Source: Candidatus Nitrotoga sp. M5
GTDB taxonomy: Bacteria > Pseudomonadota > Gammaproteobacteria > Burkholderiales > Gallionellaceae
DNA length: 64,000 nt
Assembly: GCF_927904885.1 (NCBI RefSeq)
Contig: NZ_CAKMNW010000022.1
Coordinates: 1-64,000 of the forward strand
Direction: 5' to 3'
Notes under the pieces: generated by a model
The model's database searches: none
The model's input: the letters and a program-made list of their open reading frames with translations, nothing else
What the model was told of the DNA's origin: nothing
Position numbers and translations under genes: made by a program
Shown: positions 55,088 to 62,863 of the stretch, piece by piece
Layout: every line of letters begins with the position of its first letter
Position numbering within the stretch: the first letter of the stretch is position 1

Positions 55088-55503
55088 TCATGCCTTACAT
55101 TTGACATTATCCATCCTGTTTTCCGCTTTTGTCACTGATCTGCTCACGGTGGCATAACTCACACTAAAATATTCACCCACTTGGGCGAGCGTATTGTGCA
55201 CACTCCAATACGCCTGGGACAGGCTTTGATCGCGGGTTTTATATCGCTCAGCAAAATAGCTGAATGGATTTACGGGTGCCTGTTTTTGCTTTTTTAGGTA
55301 TGTCTTTAAGCGATTGCTCGGGGTTAAGCTTACATTGCATGTTATTTACATAATCACGATAGCGTTGCAGTGCGATGACTTTTGTTTTGGCAAATCTGGT
55401 GAGCCACCATTCAGTGGTTAAACAAACATCGCTCTCATCGTATCCAGCCGTTGCTCTACCGCCACTCATGGATGCTATAGAGCGCTCCAAGAAACTCAAT
55501 TTT
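55088..55503 (-). pseudogene. REP-associated tyrosine transposase (RAYT/Y1) fragment
   Basis: On the minus strand, a first frame reads RATAGYDESDVCLTTEWWLT and RFAKTKVIALQRYRDYVNNM, matching the region between the catalytic Tyr domain and C-terminal tail of RAYT-type Y1 transposases (W.SYRATAG...LL..FAKTK..A..RY..FV). After a frameshift near 55265-55290 the second frame reads NPFSYFAERYKTRDQSLSQA, YWSVHNTLAQVGEYFSVSYA and TVSRSVTKAENRM, a C-terminal helix-turn-helix, to a TGA at 55088. The catalytic N-terminal domain is absent. Two copies of an unrelated palindromic repeat (56332 and 57919) lie within 3 kb, the association expected for this transposase class. Confidence 0.65.
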
Positions 55504-55626
55504 TAACGGCCTTGCCATCTGTACATCCAGTATGAAATTAAGCTGGTCAAAAATTAAGGCAATATTGAATTTATGTCCAGTGTAAGGGCTGACCCAACCA
55601 GATTTTTGATCAGGTACCTCTTCTGA

Positions 55627-56136
55627 TTAGTGTGTTTTGCTATCTGGAATGCTATTTTTACCATCTAAACGAAATACACCCTTTTCTTTGATTCGAGTTG
55701 AGCGACCAAAACCACCGGTATCGAGTTTGGCCTCAAATTCGTACTCAAGGACTTCACTGGGAGAGTCCATCATGTTCATAACCAGACGAGCCCCGGCAAA
55801 AAGATTGGCCGCAGCGGTGAGCTTGATGGTTTCTTCCGAGTAACCCTCAATCACTGGAAAATCCTTGCCGACACCCTTGACAACTTCATGGCCCTGGATA
55901 GATATCGTGTAGACGATGCCCTCGAGTTGAAATGAAGCGGCATTGGGATTGAGGATGTTCAGGCGAATTTCAAAGCTGGGGATTATGCCTTCAGAGGGCA
56001 GTGCACGAAATGATTTCAGAGTTACCGTGGGTTGCTCATAATTTGGGTCCATCGTTGCACAGCTGAGCAGTGTGAAACTAAAAAAACACATCAAAGAAAA
56101 TCTTATTAAGAGTCTGCAGTTTTTAAGCATCATCAT
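55627..56136 (-). CDS. LEA2-domain (LEA14-like) lipoprotein
   Basis: Predicted lipoprotein of 169 residues. The signal peptide ends with TLLSC (lipobox), then the LEA type 2 / WHy domain covers most of the rest: VTLKSFRALPSEGIIPSFEI, LNILNPNAASFQLEGIVYTI and PVIEGYSEETIKLTAAANL. Such domains form a beta-sandwich found in stress-related proteins; the function is not known. I choose the ATG at 56136, with GGAG eight bases upstream. Just upstream on the same strand is a fragment of a MacB-type permease, so the two may once have been an operon. Confidence 0.8.
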   Translation of the reverse strand: MMMLKNCRLLIRFSLMCFFSFTLLSCATMDPNYEQPTVTLKSFRALPSEGIIPSFEIRLNILNPNAASFQLEGIVYTISIQGHEVVKGVGKDFPVIEGYSEETIKLTAAANLFAGARLVMNMMDSPSEVLEYEFEAKLDTGGFGRSTRIKEKGVFRLDGKNSIPDSKTH

Positions 56137-56228
56137 ATTGTTTACTCCCATGGCTGTTTTTATCAGGCGAGAAACGGCACGCGCATGGAAAAACTCAGCC
56201 TGATTTTGAAACAGTTTACGCTTTATTC

Positions 56229-56371
56229 TTAAAGAAGAGCATCAATGGGGTTCATGCGGGATGCTTTTTTGGTCGGGTAAAGGCCGAAAAAGCTACCGAC
56301 AAAGGTGGCAGAGCTGATGGCAATGAAAAAAGGAGTCAGTGCCGAATGCCACTCAGTAAAGCTTTTTAAGC
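56229..56371 (-). pseudogene. C-terminal fragment of a FtsX/MacB-type ABC permease
   Basis: Reading the minus strand, an open frame gives SFTEWHSALTPFFIAISSAT, FVGSFFGLYPTKKASRMNPI and DALL then stop (56229). This is the last membrane segment and the xFGxYPxxKAxxxxPIxAL tail of MacB-family permeases. The N-terminal part is gone: upstream the frame meets a stop, and the sequence becomes that of a palindromic repeat (copy B1). No intact relative is in the window. Confidence 0.6.
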
Positions 56372-56468
56372 AAGGTTAGACTATTGAAAAAACCACGCCA
56401 ATACTGTCTTAAGTTGTTGTTTTATAAATGCTGAAGTTGCTTAACTTAGTGGCATTCTACTCTGCCCC
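56332..56468 (+). repeat. REPIN-like palindromic repeat, copy B1 (left end uncertain)
   Basis: About 137 bp with diverged inverted ends (GGAGTCAG...GAATGCCACTCAGT on the left and ACTTAGTGGCATTCTACTCT on the right) and an interior (TTAGACTATTG, CCACGCCAATACTG) that matches copy B2 in the opposite orientation. The first ~35 bases also read in frame as part of the permease fragment, so the true left border may lie further right. Confidence 0.55.
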
Positions 56469-56564
56469 AATATTATTGATATTGATGCATGTTAGTTATC
56501 GCACAGACTACAAGTACTATCCTCGTTAAAATTTTTATTCATTATTTTTTTGAGAAAGTTAAAA

Positions 56565-57014
56565 ATGTTAAAAAAATCAAGCGAAAATGCAATCGAACTA
56601 TTAAAGAATGATCATTCTCAAGTGAAAGCCGATTTCAAAAAATTTGAGTCACTAGGAAGCAAAGCTTACGCTTCCAAAAAGAAGCTGGCCGAGTCAATTT
56701 GTGCAGATCTTTTTAAACACACTATCATAGAAGAGGAAATCTTTTATCCAGCAGTCCGGAAAGGATCAAAAAAAGCTCAAGACATGATTGATGAAGCAGT
56801 TGTTGAGCACGAAAGTGCAAAAGAGCTTATTTCACAAATTCAGTCCATGTCTCCCGAAGAAGAGCTATTTGACGCACGGGTAATGGTATTGTCAGAACAA
56901 ATAGAACACCACGTAAAGGAGGAAGAAGAAGAAATCTTCCCATTGGTTCAAAAAATGAAGCTAGATTTAATTCAGCTTGGTGAACAAATGGCTGCGCGTA
57001 AAGAACTACTTTGA
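56565..57014 (+). CDS. Hemerythrin HHE domain protein
   Basis: Cytoplasmic four-helix protein of 149 residues with a di-iron hemerythrin-like site. Candidate ligands are His in LLKNDHSQVKADFKKF, His and Glu in LFKHTIIEEEIFYPAV, His in AVVEHESAKELI, and His/Glu in QIEHHVKEEEEEIFPLV. Such proteins sense or store oxygen, nitric oxide or iron; the role here is not defined. I use the ATG at 56565, because the upstream TTG at 56550 is weak. GAGAAAG serves as a modest ribosome-binding site. Confidence 0.88.
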   Translation: MLKKSSENAIELLKNDHSQVKADFKKFESLGSKAYASKKKLAESICADLFKHTIIEEEIFYPAVRKGSKKAQDMIDEAVVEHESAKELISQIQSMSPEEELFDARVMVLSEQIEHHVKEEEEEIFPLVQKMKLDLIQLGEQMAARKELL

Positions 57015-57386
57015 TAAATTACTTACGGGTACAAAAATAGCGTTGCAGTTTGTTCTTTAGTGCCTGAGCAAGCTATAAATGATCATTGAAAGTGGAATCT
57101 GTAAGCTTGCTCTTGTTATTCTAGCTGACAATAAATGTTTTAAGGAAACTTTGAATAACTCACTCTACCAGAGACACATAGATGCCGTCTTTATTGTCAA
57201 TTATTAGTTCAAATAATCATATTGATTCGGCTGTTAAGTGCGGTAGATACTGTCTTTTAAAGTTAAGCATTTTTCAGTTAATTGTGTTGACATGGCTGTT
57301 AATTTTTGAGTACGCCAAAGCACAAATTGTTTTAACTCACACCTGAGCTGACAGACATCCTGTAAAAAATTCGGGTTAGAGTAATA
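57015..57386. other. Intergenic stretch, nothing recognised
   Basis: About 370 AT-rich bases after the hemerythrin gene with no open frame, repeat or terminator that I can support. Confidence 0.5.
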
Positions 57387-57833
57387 TTAGTTCAAGCCGC
57401 GTCCGATGAACACCACCGCAATCGTCAGCAGCCCAAGACTAAGGTTGACGCCGATCGACTTGCGGATTTGCGCAAGCGCGCTGGCGCTGGATTGCCAGTC
57501 CTGTTCGCCGACCGCGCGCTTGAGTTTTTTGTAGGGCGAGAAATATACGTGCGCGAAAATCAGCATCATTACCACGCCCAGCACCAGCATGGCGAGAGCG
57601 TAGTGTGGCATCCCGTCCATCTTTATTAACAGGGTCAGACCGGTCAGCAATATCGTCGTCACCGAGGCCCACACCCAAGGAAAAAATTTGCCGAACACAC
57701 CCGCCCACAGCGTCAGCCGCTGTGGCGGCTCTAGCACGATTGCGGCTACTGGGCGCAGTGCCATGTAGGCAAAGAACATGCCGCCCACCCAGACGACGAC
57801 GCTTAAAATATGTAGTAACAACAATAGGGTCAT
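57387..57833 (-). CDS. CopD family membrane protein
   Basis: Inner-membrane protein of 148 residues with four helices. LLLLHILSVVVWVGGMFFAY carries the His of the first helix; FGKFFPWVWASVTTILLTGL and YALAMLVLGVVMMLIFAHVYF follow, with a His in the third helix, then SIGVNLSLGLLTIAVVFIGR. The pattern fits CopD/DUF2269-like proteins that bind heme or handle copper. The substrate is not shown by the sequence. Repeat copy B2 begins 79 bases upstream. Its GC is higher than that of the surrounding sequence. Confidence 0.75.
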   Translation of the reverse strand: MTLLLLLHILSVVVWVGGMFFAYMALRPVAAIVLEPPQRLTLWAGVFGKFFPWVWASVTTILLTGLTLLIKMDGMPHYALAMLVLGVVMMLIFAHVYFSPYKKLKRAVGEQDWQSSASALAQIRKSIGVNLSLGLLTIAVVFIGRGLN

Positions 57834-57911
57834 GAGATTTTCTTTCAGATACAGCTGGTTGAGTGAATAAGTCTAATAGGCGCTAAAAAAAATACAAATA
57901 AAGGGGAAAGG

Positions 57912-58064
57912 AATAATTGGGGTCAGAGTAGAATGCCACTAAGTTAAGGGGCTTAAGCATAGCTAAAACAATAAGTTAAGCCAGCATTGGCGTGGGTTTT
58001 ACAATAGTCTGACCTTGCTAAATATGCTTAACTTAGTGGCATTCTACTCTGACCCCAATTATTG
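57912..58064. repeat. REPIN-like palindromic repeat, copy B2
   Basis: A perfect 37-bp inverted repeat (57912-57948 and 58028-58064; arms begin AATAATTGGGGTCAGAGTAG) encloses 79 bases. The interior (CCAGCATTGGCGTGGGTTTT, CAATAGTCTGACC) matches copy B1 reversed. It lies 18 bases after the stop codon of the Abi-alpha-like gene and could also end its transcript as a large hairpin. Confidence 0.85.
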
Positions 58065-58081
58065 TTGCTCGTTAGATTCGT

Positions 58082-58783
58082 TCATGCCACTTGTAGCGTG
58101 CAAGCTTCGACAAAGCTCTTTCCAAGCAGCGTTGGATTCACTTTTTTAAAAATCTCGCCACCTCCCCATGATTTCCCAATGACGATACAACCGAGTCTAG
58201 CAAGATTAGCAAGGGCGAGCCTCACTTCCTCTTCGGGCTCAGCCAAAACGTCAGTCTCGCCATCTTTTCCAATTGCGACCTCATCGGGTAACTTGCCAAC
58301 CACAACACCGCCGTGTCGCGTCTGGTCGTATGGGAGAGTATATATCTTTAGAAGTATTGCTGCCTCCAATGGCGTTATTTGCTCAAGAACAGAAATGTAT
58401 GCACGTTTTAAAGTCGTGTGGCTGTGGTCGTTAGCAGCGTTAACAAGTAGACGAGCCCAAAGGTCTTGAAGGTTGTCGTCATCCTCGATAGATGCGGCCT
58501 CAAGCAGTGGAACAGCCAGTTTCAGCGGAATTGCGCGTGTGAGCCGGTTCAGGCCTGCTTCAAGCTGGAGCTGCTCCGCACGCTGCATGAGTCTGACTTG
58601 CCGCTCCCACCGCATGTACTTGAGCTTGTCCTCGAAGATACCCATGCCTTGTTCAATAGAACCTGCAACGAACCTGGATATGAAACTGCCGAATTTTTCG
58701 CCCGCATCAATTGCCTTGCCAGTGCTCTTGGCGACCTCCTGAACGGCCTTCGCGGTCTCAGAGGCAGGGTTTTCAGCGCTCAT
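58082..58783 (-). CDS. Abi-alpha (DUF4393) family protein, putative abortive-infection protein
   Basis: Soluble, largely helical protein of 233 residues from ATG 58783, which has GGAG eight bases upstream. The pattern is that of the Abi-alpha family: an amphipathic N-terminal helix region (ETAKAVQEVAKSTGKAIDAG, FVAGSIEQGMGIFEDKLKYM), a core containing IPLKLAVPLLEAASIEDDDN and LQDLWARLLVNAANDHSHTT, and the C-terminal ITPLEAAILLKIYTLP with a winged-helix-like end. The family takes its name from a proposed abortive-infection role; its mechanism is not established. It stands alone, between repeat B2 and a structured non-coding stretch. Confidence 0.7.
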   Translation of the reverse strand: MSAENPASETAKAVQEVAKSTGKAIDAGEKFGSFISRFVAGSIEQGMGIFEDKLKYMRWERQVRLMQRAEQLQLEAGLNRLTRAIPLKLAVPLLEAASIEDDDNLQDLWARLLVNAANDHSHTTLKRAYISVLEQITPLEAAILLKIYTLPYDQTRHGGVVVGKLPDEVAIGKDGETDVLAEPEEEVRLALANLARLGCIVIGKSWGGGEIFKKVNPTLLGKSFVEACTLQVA

Positions 58784-59206
58784 AATACGTACTCCAAGAT
58801 CTAACGAATAGCGTTTATCTGCCGCCCCGCCCAAACGCGTTTAACCAGTGTCCCATGTCGGCGGCAGGTAAACTTTGTTGAACTGAACCTTACGGAGAGC
58901 GGAACCTAAGGGATTGTAAGGTTTTGAGGCGGGGCGTCAACTGCAGGATCGGGGAGTACGCTAGTGGGTGAGGAATAACCGGATGCTCTAGCGCAAACTT
59001 TTTGCATACATTGCTGCCTGAATGACGCAACAAGTGATATGAGCTAATGCCGTTCCTGCCATATGGGAAAGCGCATCCTCGGTTGGTGCAAACACACGAT
59101 TGCAGAGACGGCGCTATAAAAAGCAGAGAGACTTTATGGCGGCTTTGTGTGAGGGGCCGAGCAAGCCGTAGTGGGGGATGCGCTTGGGAAGGAACGGGGA
59201 AGTTAA
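58784..59206. other. Intergenic stretch with nested inverted repeats
   Basis: No gene is seen. Two nested inverted-repeat pairs are present: CCGTTCC (59050-59056) with GGAACGG (59191-59197), and AAGCGCATCC (59069-59078) with GGATGCGCTT (59176-59185). Together they could fold about 148 bases into one structure. It may be a small RNA, another mobile element or chance. Confidence 0.4.
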
Positions 59207-59381
59207 GGGCACGACTAAAAATTCAATCTTCGTCACAAGACCGTGTTACTCGAAAAAATCACCTACATATCAGATATATGCTGCGTTCAATTATTTCTTG
59301 CAGCTTGTCTTGCATAGCAACGGTGTAAGCAAGACAAGCTGCGAAGCGGCGGCTCGCCAACTTGAATCTTTAGAGGCGCCC
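59207..59381 (+). repeat. Dispersed MITE-like element, copy A3
   Basis: Full-length copy in the same orientation as A1: starts GGGCACGACTAAAAATTCAA, has CACAAGACCGTGTTACTCG and the ATATATGCTGCGTTCAATTA core, then the GC-rich block AAGCTGCGAAGCGGCGGCTC, and ends CTTTAGAGGCGCCC at 59381. The flanks are TTAA on the left and CTTA on the right, not a clean duplication. The right edge is one base from the stop codon (59383-59385) of the cation efflux gene on the other strand. Confidence 0.75.
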
Positions 59382-59382
59382 C

Positions 59383-60306
59383 TTATTCGTTAGCCAATTT
59401 TGGTTTTGAACCACCTTGAAGCATACAATAGTTGTTATCTTCTGATGTCTCAACCTGAATTGTAGAGTGTTCTATCTGAAATGAATCATGCAGGTGATGC
59501 TGAACATTGGACAAAAAATTATTGTCAATGTGATTTACATCTACTATTAGATGAACAGTTAAAGCAACCTCTGTTGTACTTAATGGCCATATATGCAGAT
59601 CATGAATAGCATTGACATGGGTAAAGCTTGTTAAATATTTTATTATTCCTTTTTTATCAATATGTTGTGGTACGGCATCCAGGCTATAATTAATTGATTC
59701 TCTTAATAATCCCCATGTTGCAAACAATATAATAACCGCAATAAATAAGCTAATTACAGGATCTGCCCACAGCCATTCACCATACAGAATTAATATCCCA
59801 GCCAGTACAACAGCCAATGATATTCCCGCATCTGCAGCCATATGCAGAAAAGCTCCTCGGATATTCAAATCATGGTCTTTATCTTTAAGAAAAAGAAGCG
59901 CGGTTAATGTATTAATTACAACTCCAATTCCAGCGACTACAATAATTGTCATCCCTTCAATCGGTCGTGGTTCGAAAATTCGATTGATTGCCTCCCATGC
60001 AATTCCACCAGTAACAACAAGGAGCAGAATTCCGCTGAAAAGCGATGCTAAAACAGTAGCCTTTCTATACCCATAAGTATGTTTTTCTGTTGCAGCTTTT
60101 TGAGAAAGTATGCTGGCACCCCAAGCAAGCAATAAACTTGCAACATCACTTAAGTTGTGACCAGCATCAGCAATCAAGGCCAATGAATTAATAGCGAATC
60201 CATAGCCAGCTTCTATCAATACGTAAACTACATTGAGAAATACCCCGATAGCAAATGCTCGATTATAATTTTTTACATTATGTTGATGGTTATGGCTATG
60301 GCTCAT
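59383..60306 (-). CDS. Cation diffusion facilitator family metal efflux protein
   Basis: Inner-membrane antiporter exporting divalent metals such as zinc, cobalt or cadmium, 307 residues from ATG 60306 (MSHSHNHQHN). The longer frame adds a non-family N-terminus. The His-rich start is followed by six helices; the metal site residues are in SLALIADAGHNLSDVASLLL (His and Asp) and AFLHMAADAGISLAVVLAGI (His and Asp). The C-terminal cytoplasmic domain has VNAIHDLHIWPLSTTEVALT. This is the CzcD/ZitB type. It lies beside an ars operon on the same strand and is bracketed by repeat copies A3 and A4. Confidence 0.9.
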   Translation of the reverse strand: MSHSHNHQHNVKNYNRAFAIGVFLNVVYVLIEAGYGFAINSLALIADAGHNLSDVASLLLAWGASILSQKAATEKHTYGYRKATVLASLFSGILLLVVTGGIAWEAINRIFEPRPIEGMTIIVVAGIGVVINTLTALLFLKDKDHDLNIRGAFLHMAADAGISLAVVLAGILILYGEWLWADPVISLFIAVIILFATWGLLRESINYSLDAVPQHIDKKGIIKYLTSFTHVNAIHDLHIWPLSTTEVALTVHLIVDVNHIDNNFLSNVQHHLHDSFQIEHSTIQVETSEDNNYCMLQGGSKPKLANE

Positions 60307-60457
60307 AATTTTCTTAAAGGCTAACGTTTGTATTTGAGGCCGGAGAAAGCCGCAGGCTTTTGGAGATCTCAGCGACTTAGGTGTGACAACACTTGTTATA
60401 TTACATTCCCGCAGCGTGCTTTGAATCACCTGACGCCCATCCAGTCATTGGGAAAAT

Positions 60458-60633
60458 GGGGTACAAAAATTCAATTTTGCGAGCAGCCGCTTTGCGGCTT
60501 GCCTGCCTTCCCCGTTTCGTCACAATACCGCGTTACTCGAAAAAAATTATCACTTACATATCAATTATATGCTGCGTTCAATTTTTTACTCGCGCCTTGT
60601 ATTACCTAAAACATTGAATTTTTAGAGGCGCCC
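60458..60633 (+). repeat. Dispersed MITE-like element, copy A4 (rearranged)
   Basis: About 176 bp. The right end is regular (TGAATTTTTAGAGGCGCCC) and the centre has TCGTCACAATACCGCGTTAC and ATATGCTGCGTTCAATTTTT. The left 50 bases, however, are the reverse complement of the usual right subterminal block (ATTCAATTTTGCGAGCAGCC, then GGCTTGCCTGCC), so this copy is a head-to-tail chimera. The right end lies inside the 3' end of the acr3 gene and encodes its last residues. Confidence 0.7.
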
Positions 60634-61646
60634 TTGAACCAATGTCGAGTCCGGTTTGAGAATGCTACCAAAGAAAGCATCACCGGCACTTCAACAAGCA
60701 CACCTACAACAGTCGCCAATGCCGCTCCAGATTGAAGCCCGAACAATGAAATAGCAACCGCTACAGCCAGTTCAAAAAAATTTGAGGTGCCAATCATGCT
60801 AGCAGGTGCAGCAATGTTATGCGGTAACTTAATAGCCCTGGCCGATAGGTAGGCGAGCATAAAAATTCCATATGATTGCAACAGTAGAGGAATCGCTATA
60901 AGTACGATCGCCAGCGGGTTTTCCAAAATAGTTTGCGCTTGGAAACCAAACAGTAAAACAACGGTGGCTAGTAGTCCCGTGACAGAGACCGGTTTTAATG
61001 TATTCAGAAAATCATTCAATCGCTCAAGGTTTCCCGAATAATCCAGCATCTTGCGTGTAAAAATGCCAGCTAGCAGCGGAATTAATACATAAAGAATAAC
61101 GGATAAGACCAACGTATCCCAAGGCACAGTTACATCACTTACACCCAACAAAAAAGCGGTGATCGGTGCAAAGGCAAAGATCATAATGACATCGTTTACT
61201 GAGACTTGAATTAATGTGTAGTTAGGATCACCTTTAGTGAGCTGGCTCCACACAAAAACCATTGCAGTACAAGGTGCAACCCCCAGTAGAATCATGCCCG
61301 CAATATATTCTGTTGCTGTCTGAGGGTCGACCAGATCTACGAAGATAATTCGGAAAAACAACCATCCTAGAGCTGCCATTGTAAAGGGCTTAATGAACCA
61401 ATTGATAACGATGGTAAGCAATAATCCCTTAGGATTTTTACCCACATCTTTAATTGACGTAAAGTCGACCTGAACCATCATGGGGTAAATCATGACCCAG
61501 ATTAGAACAGCCACAGGCAAATTAACATGTGCATACTCTAACCCTGCAATAAACTCAAACAGTGCCGGCACTACATTACCCAGAGCAATTCCGACAACGA
61601 TACACAACCCCACCCACACCGACAGATAACGCTCAAATACGCCCAT
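60606..61646 (-). CDS. arsB: Arsenite efflux transporter, ACR3 family
   Basis: Inner-membrane arsenite exporter of 346 residues with about ten helices. Family motifs: [40 protein letters not shown] with the essential Cys, [15 protein letters not shown], and [20 protein letters not shown]. The last ~9 residues (KGASKNSMF) are encoded by the end of repeat copy A4 in place of a natural tail. The core helices are intact, so activity is likely kept. The gene starts five bases after arsC ends and is third in the arsR-arsC-acr3 operon. Confidence 0.92.
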   Translation of the reverse strand: MGVFERYLSVWVGLCIVVGIALGNVVPALFEFIAGLEYAHVNLPVAVLIWVMIYPMMVQVDFTSIKDVGKNPKGLLLTIVINWFIKPFTMAALGWLFFRIIFVDLVDPQTATEYIAGMILLGVAPCTAMVFVWSQLTKGDPNYTLIQVSVNDVIMIFAFAPITAFLLGVSDVTVPWDTLVLSVILYVLIPLLAGIFTRKMLDYSGNLERLNDFLNTLKPVSVTGLLATVVLLFGFQAQTILENPLAIVLIAIPLLLQSYGIFMLAYLSARAIKLPHNIAAPASMIGTSNFFELAVAVAISLFGLQSGAALATVVGVLVEVPVMLSLVAFSNRTRHWFKGASKNSMF

Positions 61647-61651
61647 ATCAA

Positions 61652-62122
61652 TTACTCCTCTGAAATGCTGATAAGCGTGCGTTTCAGATCTGCTTTATTC
61701 ATGTGTTCGAAGTCCACAGCCAAAATCTTTTTAGTTCGCACTTCAATCGTATCCATCACGGCGAAGAAGGCATTTCGAATTTCGTCTTCGGTTCCCTCTA
61801 ATTTTGATGGATCAGGCAGCCCCCAGTGAATCTTAATGCATTGCCCAAACCATACAGGGCACGACTCATTTGCGGCACTGTCGCAGACGGTAACCACGAC
61901 ATCGGGGTTAATAGATTCAAACTCATCCCAAGACTGGCTTTTAAGCCCTTGCGTTGAAATCCCCCTTGCCTGGAGATACTTGATTGATAAAGGGTGTACT
62001 TCGCCTACGGGTTGGCTCCCAGCGCTGTAAGCCTTCAAATTTCCTTGCGATAAATGGTTTGTAATCGCTTCGCTCAAGATGCTCCTGCAGCGGTTATGAG
62101 TGCAAATAAATAAAATTTTCAA
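61652..62122 (-). CDS. arsC: Arsenate reductase ArsC, low-molecular-weight phosphatase type
   Basis: Reduces arsenate to arsenite for export. It has 156 residues with the low-molecular-weight tyrosine phosphatase fold: P-loop [16 protein letters not shown] (CX5R), [20 protein letters not shown] and [10 protein letters not shown] with the further Cys residues of the thioredoxin-linked mechanism, and [16 protein letters not shown] with the catalytic Asp. It lies between arsR and acr3 with gaps of 18 and 5 bases. Confidence 0.93.
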   Translation of the reverse strand: MKILFICTHNRCRSILSEAITNHLSQGNLKAYSAGSQPVGEVHPLSIKYLQARGISTQGLKSQSWDEFESINPDVVVTVCDSAANESCPVWFGQCIKIHWGLPDPSKLEGTEDEIRNAFFAVMDTIEVRTKKILAVDFEHMNKADLKRTLISISEE

Positions 62123-62140
62123 AGTGTTCCCTACAACAAG

Positions 62141-62479
62141 TTAGCAGCGATTTGGTCGATCTTTCAGAGCATTTAGTCTTGTCCTCAAACCCTTGATTTC
62201 TTTTTTGTGAGCGATGCAGGCATCCTTTAATATGTTGATTGCCCACTCAGGGAAATCAGGATGAAGGGAGTAAAATACCCACTGACCTTTGCGGCGGTCC
62301 GTCAAAATTTCACAATTACGTAGTTGCGATAGATGACGAGAAATCTTGGGCTGACTCTCGCCCAGCGCCTCAACCAACTCACAAACACAAGCTTCACCTT
62401 CTAGATGAATTAACAGGGTTGAATTCAAACGTGTTTCATCAGATAAACACTTAAATAACTGGACAGCGCTAATACTCAT
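62141..62479 (-). CDS. arsR: ArsR family arsenic-responsive repressor
   Basis: Winged-helix repressor of 112 residues that releases DNA when it binds arsenite or antimonite. Metal site: EACVCELVEALGESQPKISR (CxC pair at the start of the recognition region) and the helix LSQLRNCEILTDRRKGQWVF with a third Cys. I start at ATG 62479; the TTG six bases upstream is an alternative. It heads the ars operon on the minus strand, just downstream of a palindromic operator at 62504-62521. Confidence 0.93.
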   Translation of the reverse strand: MSISAVQLFKCLSDETRLNSTLLIHLEGEACVCELVEALGESQPKISRHLSQLRNCEILTDRRKGQWVFYSLHPDFPEWAINILKDACIAHKKEIKGLRTRLNALKDRPNRC

Positions 62480-62503
62480 TGGCAATCAATATTGTTATAT
62501 GTA

Positions 62504-62521
62504 TATACGGATATCCATATA
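62504..62521 (-). promoter_or_regulatory. Putative ArsR operator
   Basis: TATACGGATATCCATATA is an 18-bp palindrome with a single mismatched pair, centred on GATATC and located 25 bases upstream of the arsR ATG. It sits in a very AT-rich segment where the promoter is expected, which fits autoregulation of the ars operon. Confidence 0.55.
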
Positions 62522-62863
62522 TTAATTATAAAAATAATTTTCTGCAAGTTTTTATATTTACTACTTTGAGATAGTGCAGAGGCAAGTAAGTCAGAAACTA
62601 CGAAGATGGTTCGTGCTAGAGACACATGACGACAGAAATGACCGGAATTTTGTAGCGACGTTTGAGCTGCGCTAAGCATTTTTAGCACAAAAAAAGTACT
62701 GCGAGAAATTTTCGCAGAGCAATATGACAACTATTACTCTGCAAAATCGTCAAGTGAGGTAAGCAGGCATTTCGCCGAAAAGTGAAAGCTCGCAGACTCA
62801 GCCCTCATTCAGCTAAATTACGCTGCGATTTTTTAAATCCGACAGACTGTTAGCCAATAAAAC
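62522..62863. other. Intergenic stretch between arsR and ettA
   Basis: About 340 bases with no supported gene. The minus-strand frame 62476-62730 overlaps the ars promoter and has no motif. A small hairpin (CTGCGA with TCGCAG around a 7-base loop) lies at about 62700-62718. Confidence 0.45.

Noticed and set aside
62476..62730. 84-codon minus-strand gene upstream of arsR
   Set aside because: It covers the ars promoter and operator and shows no protein-like pattern.
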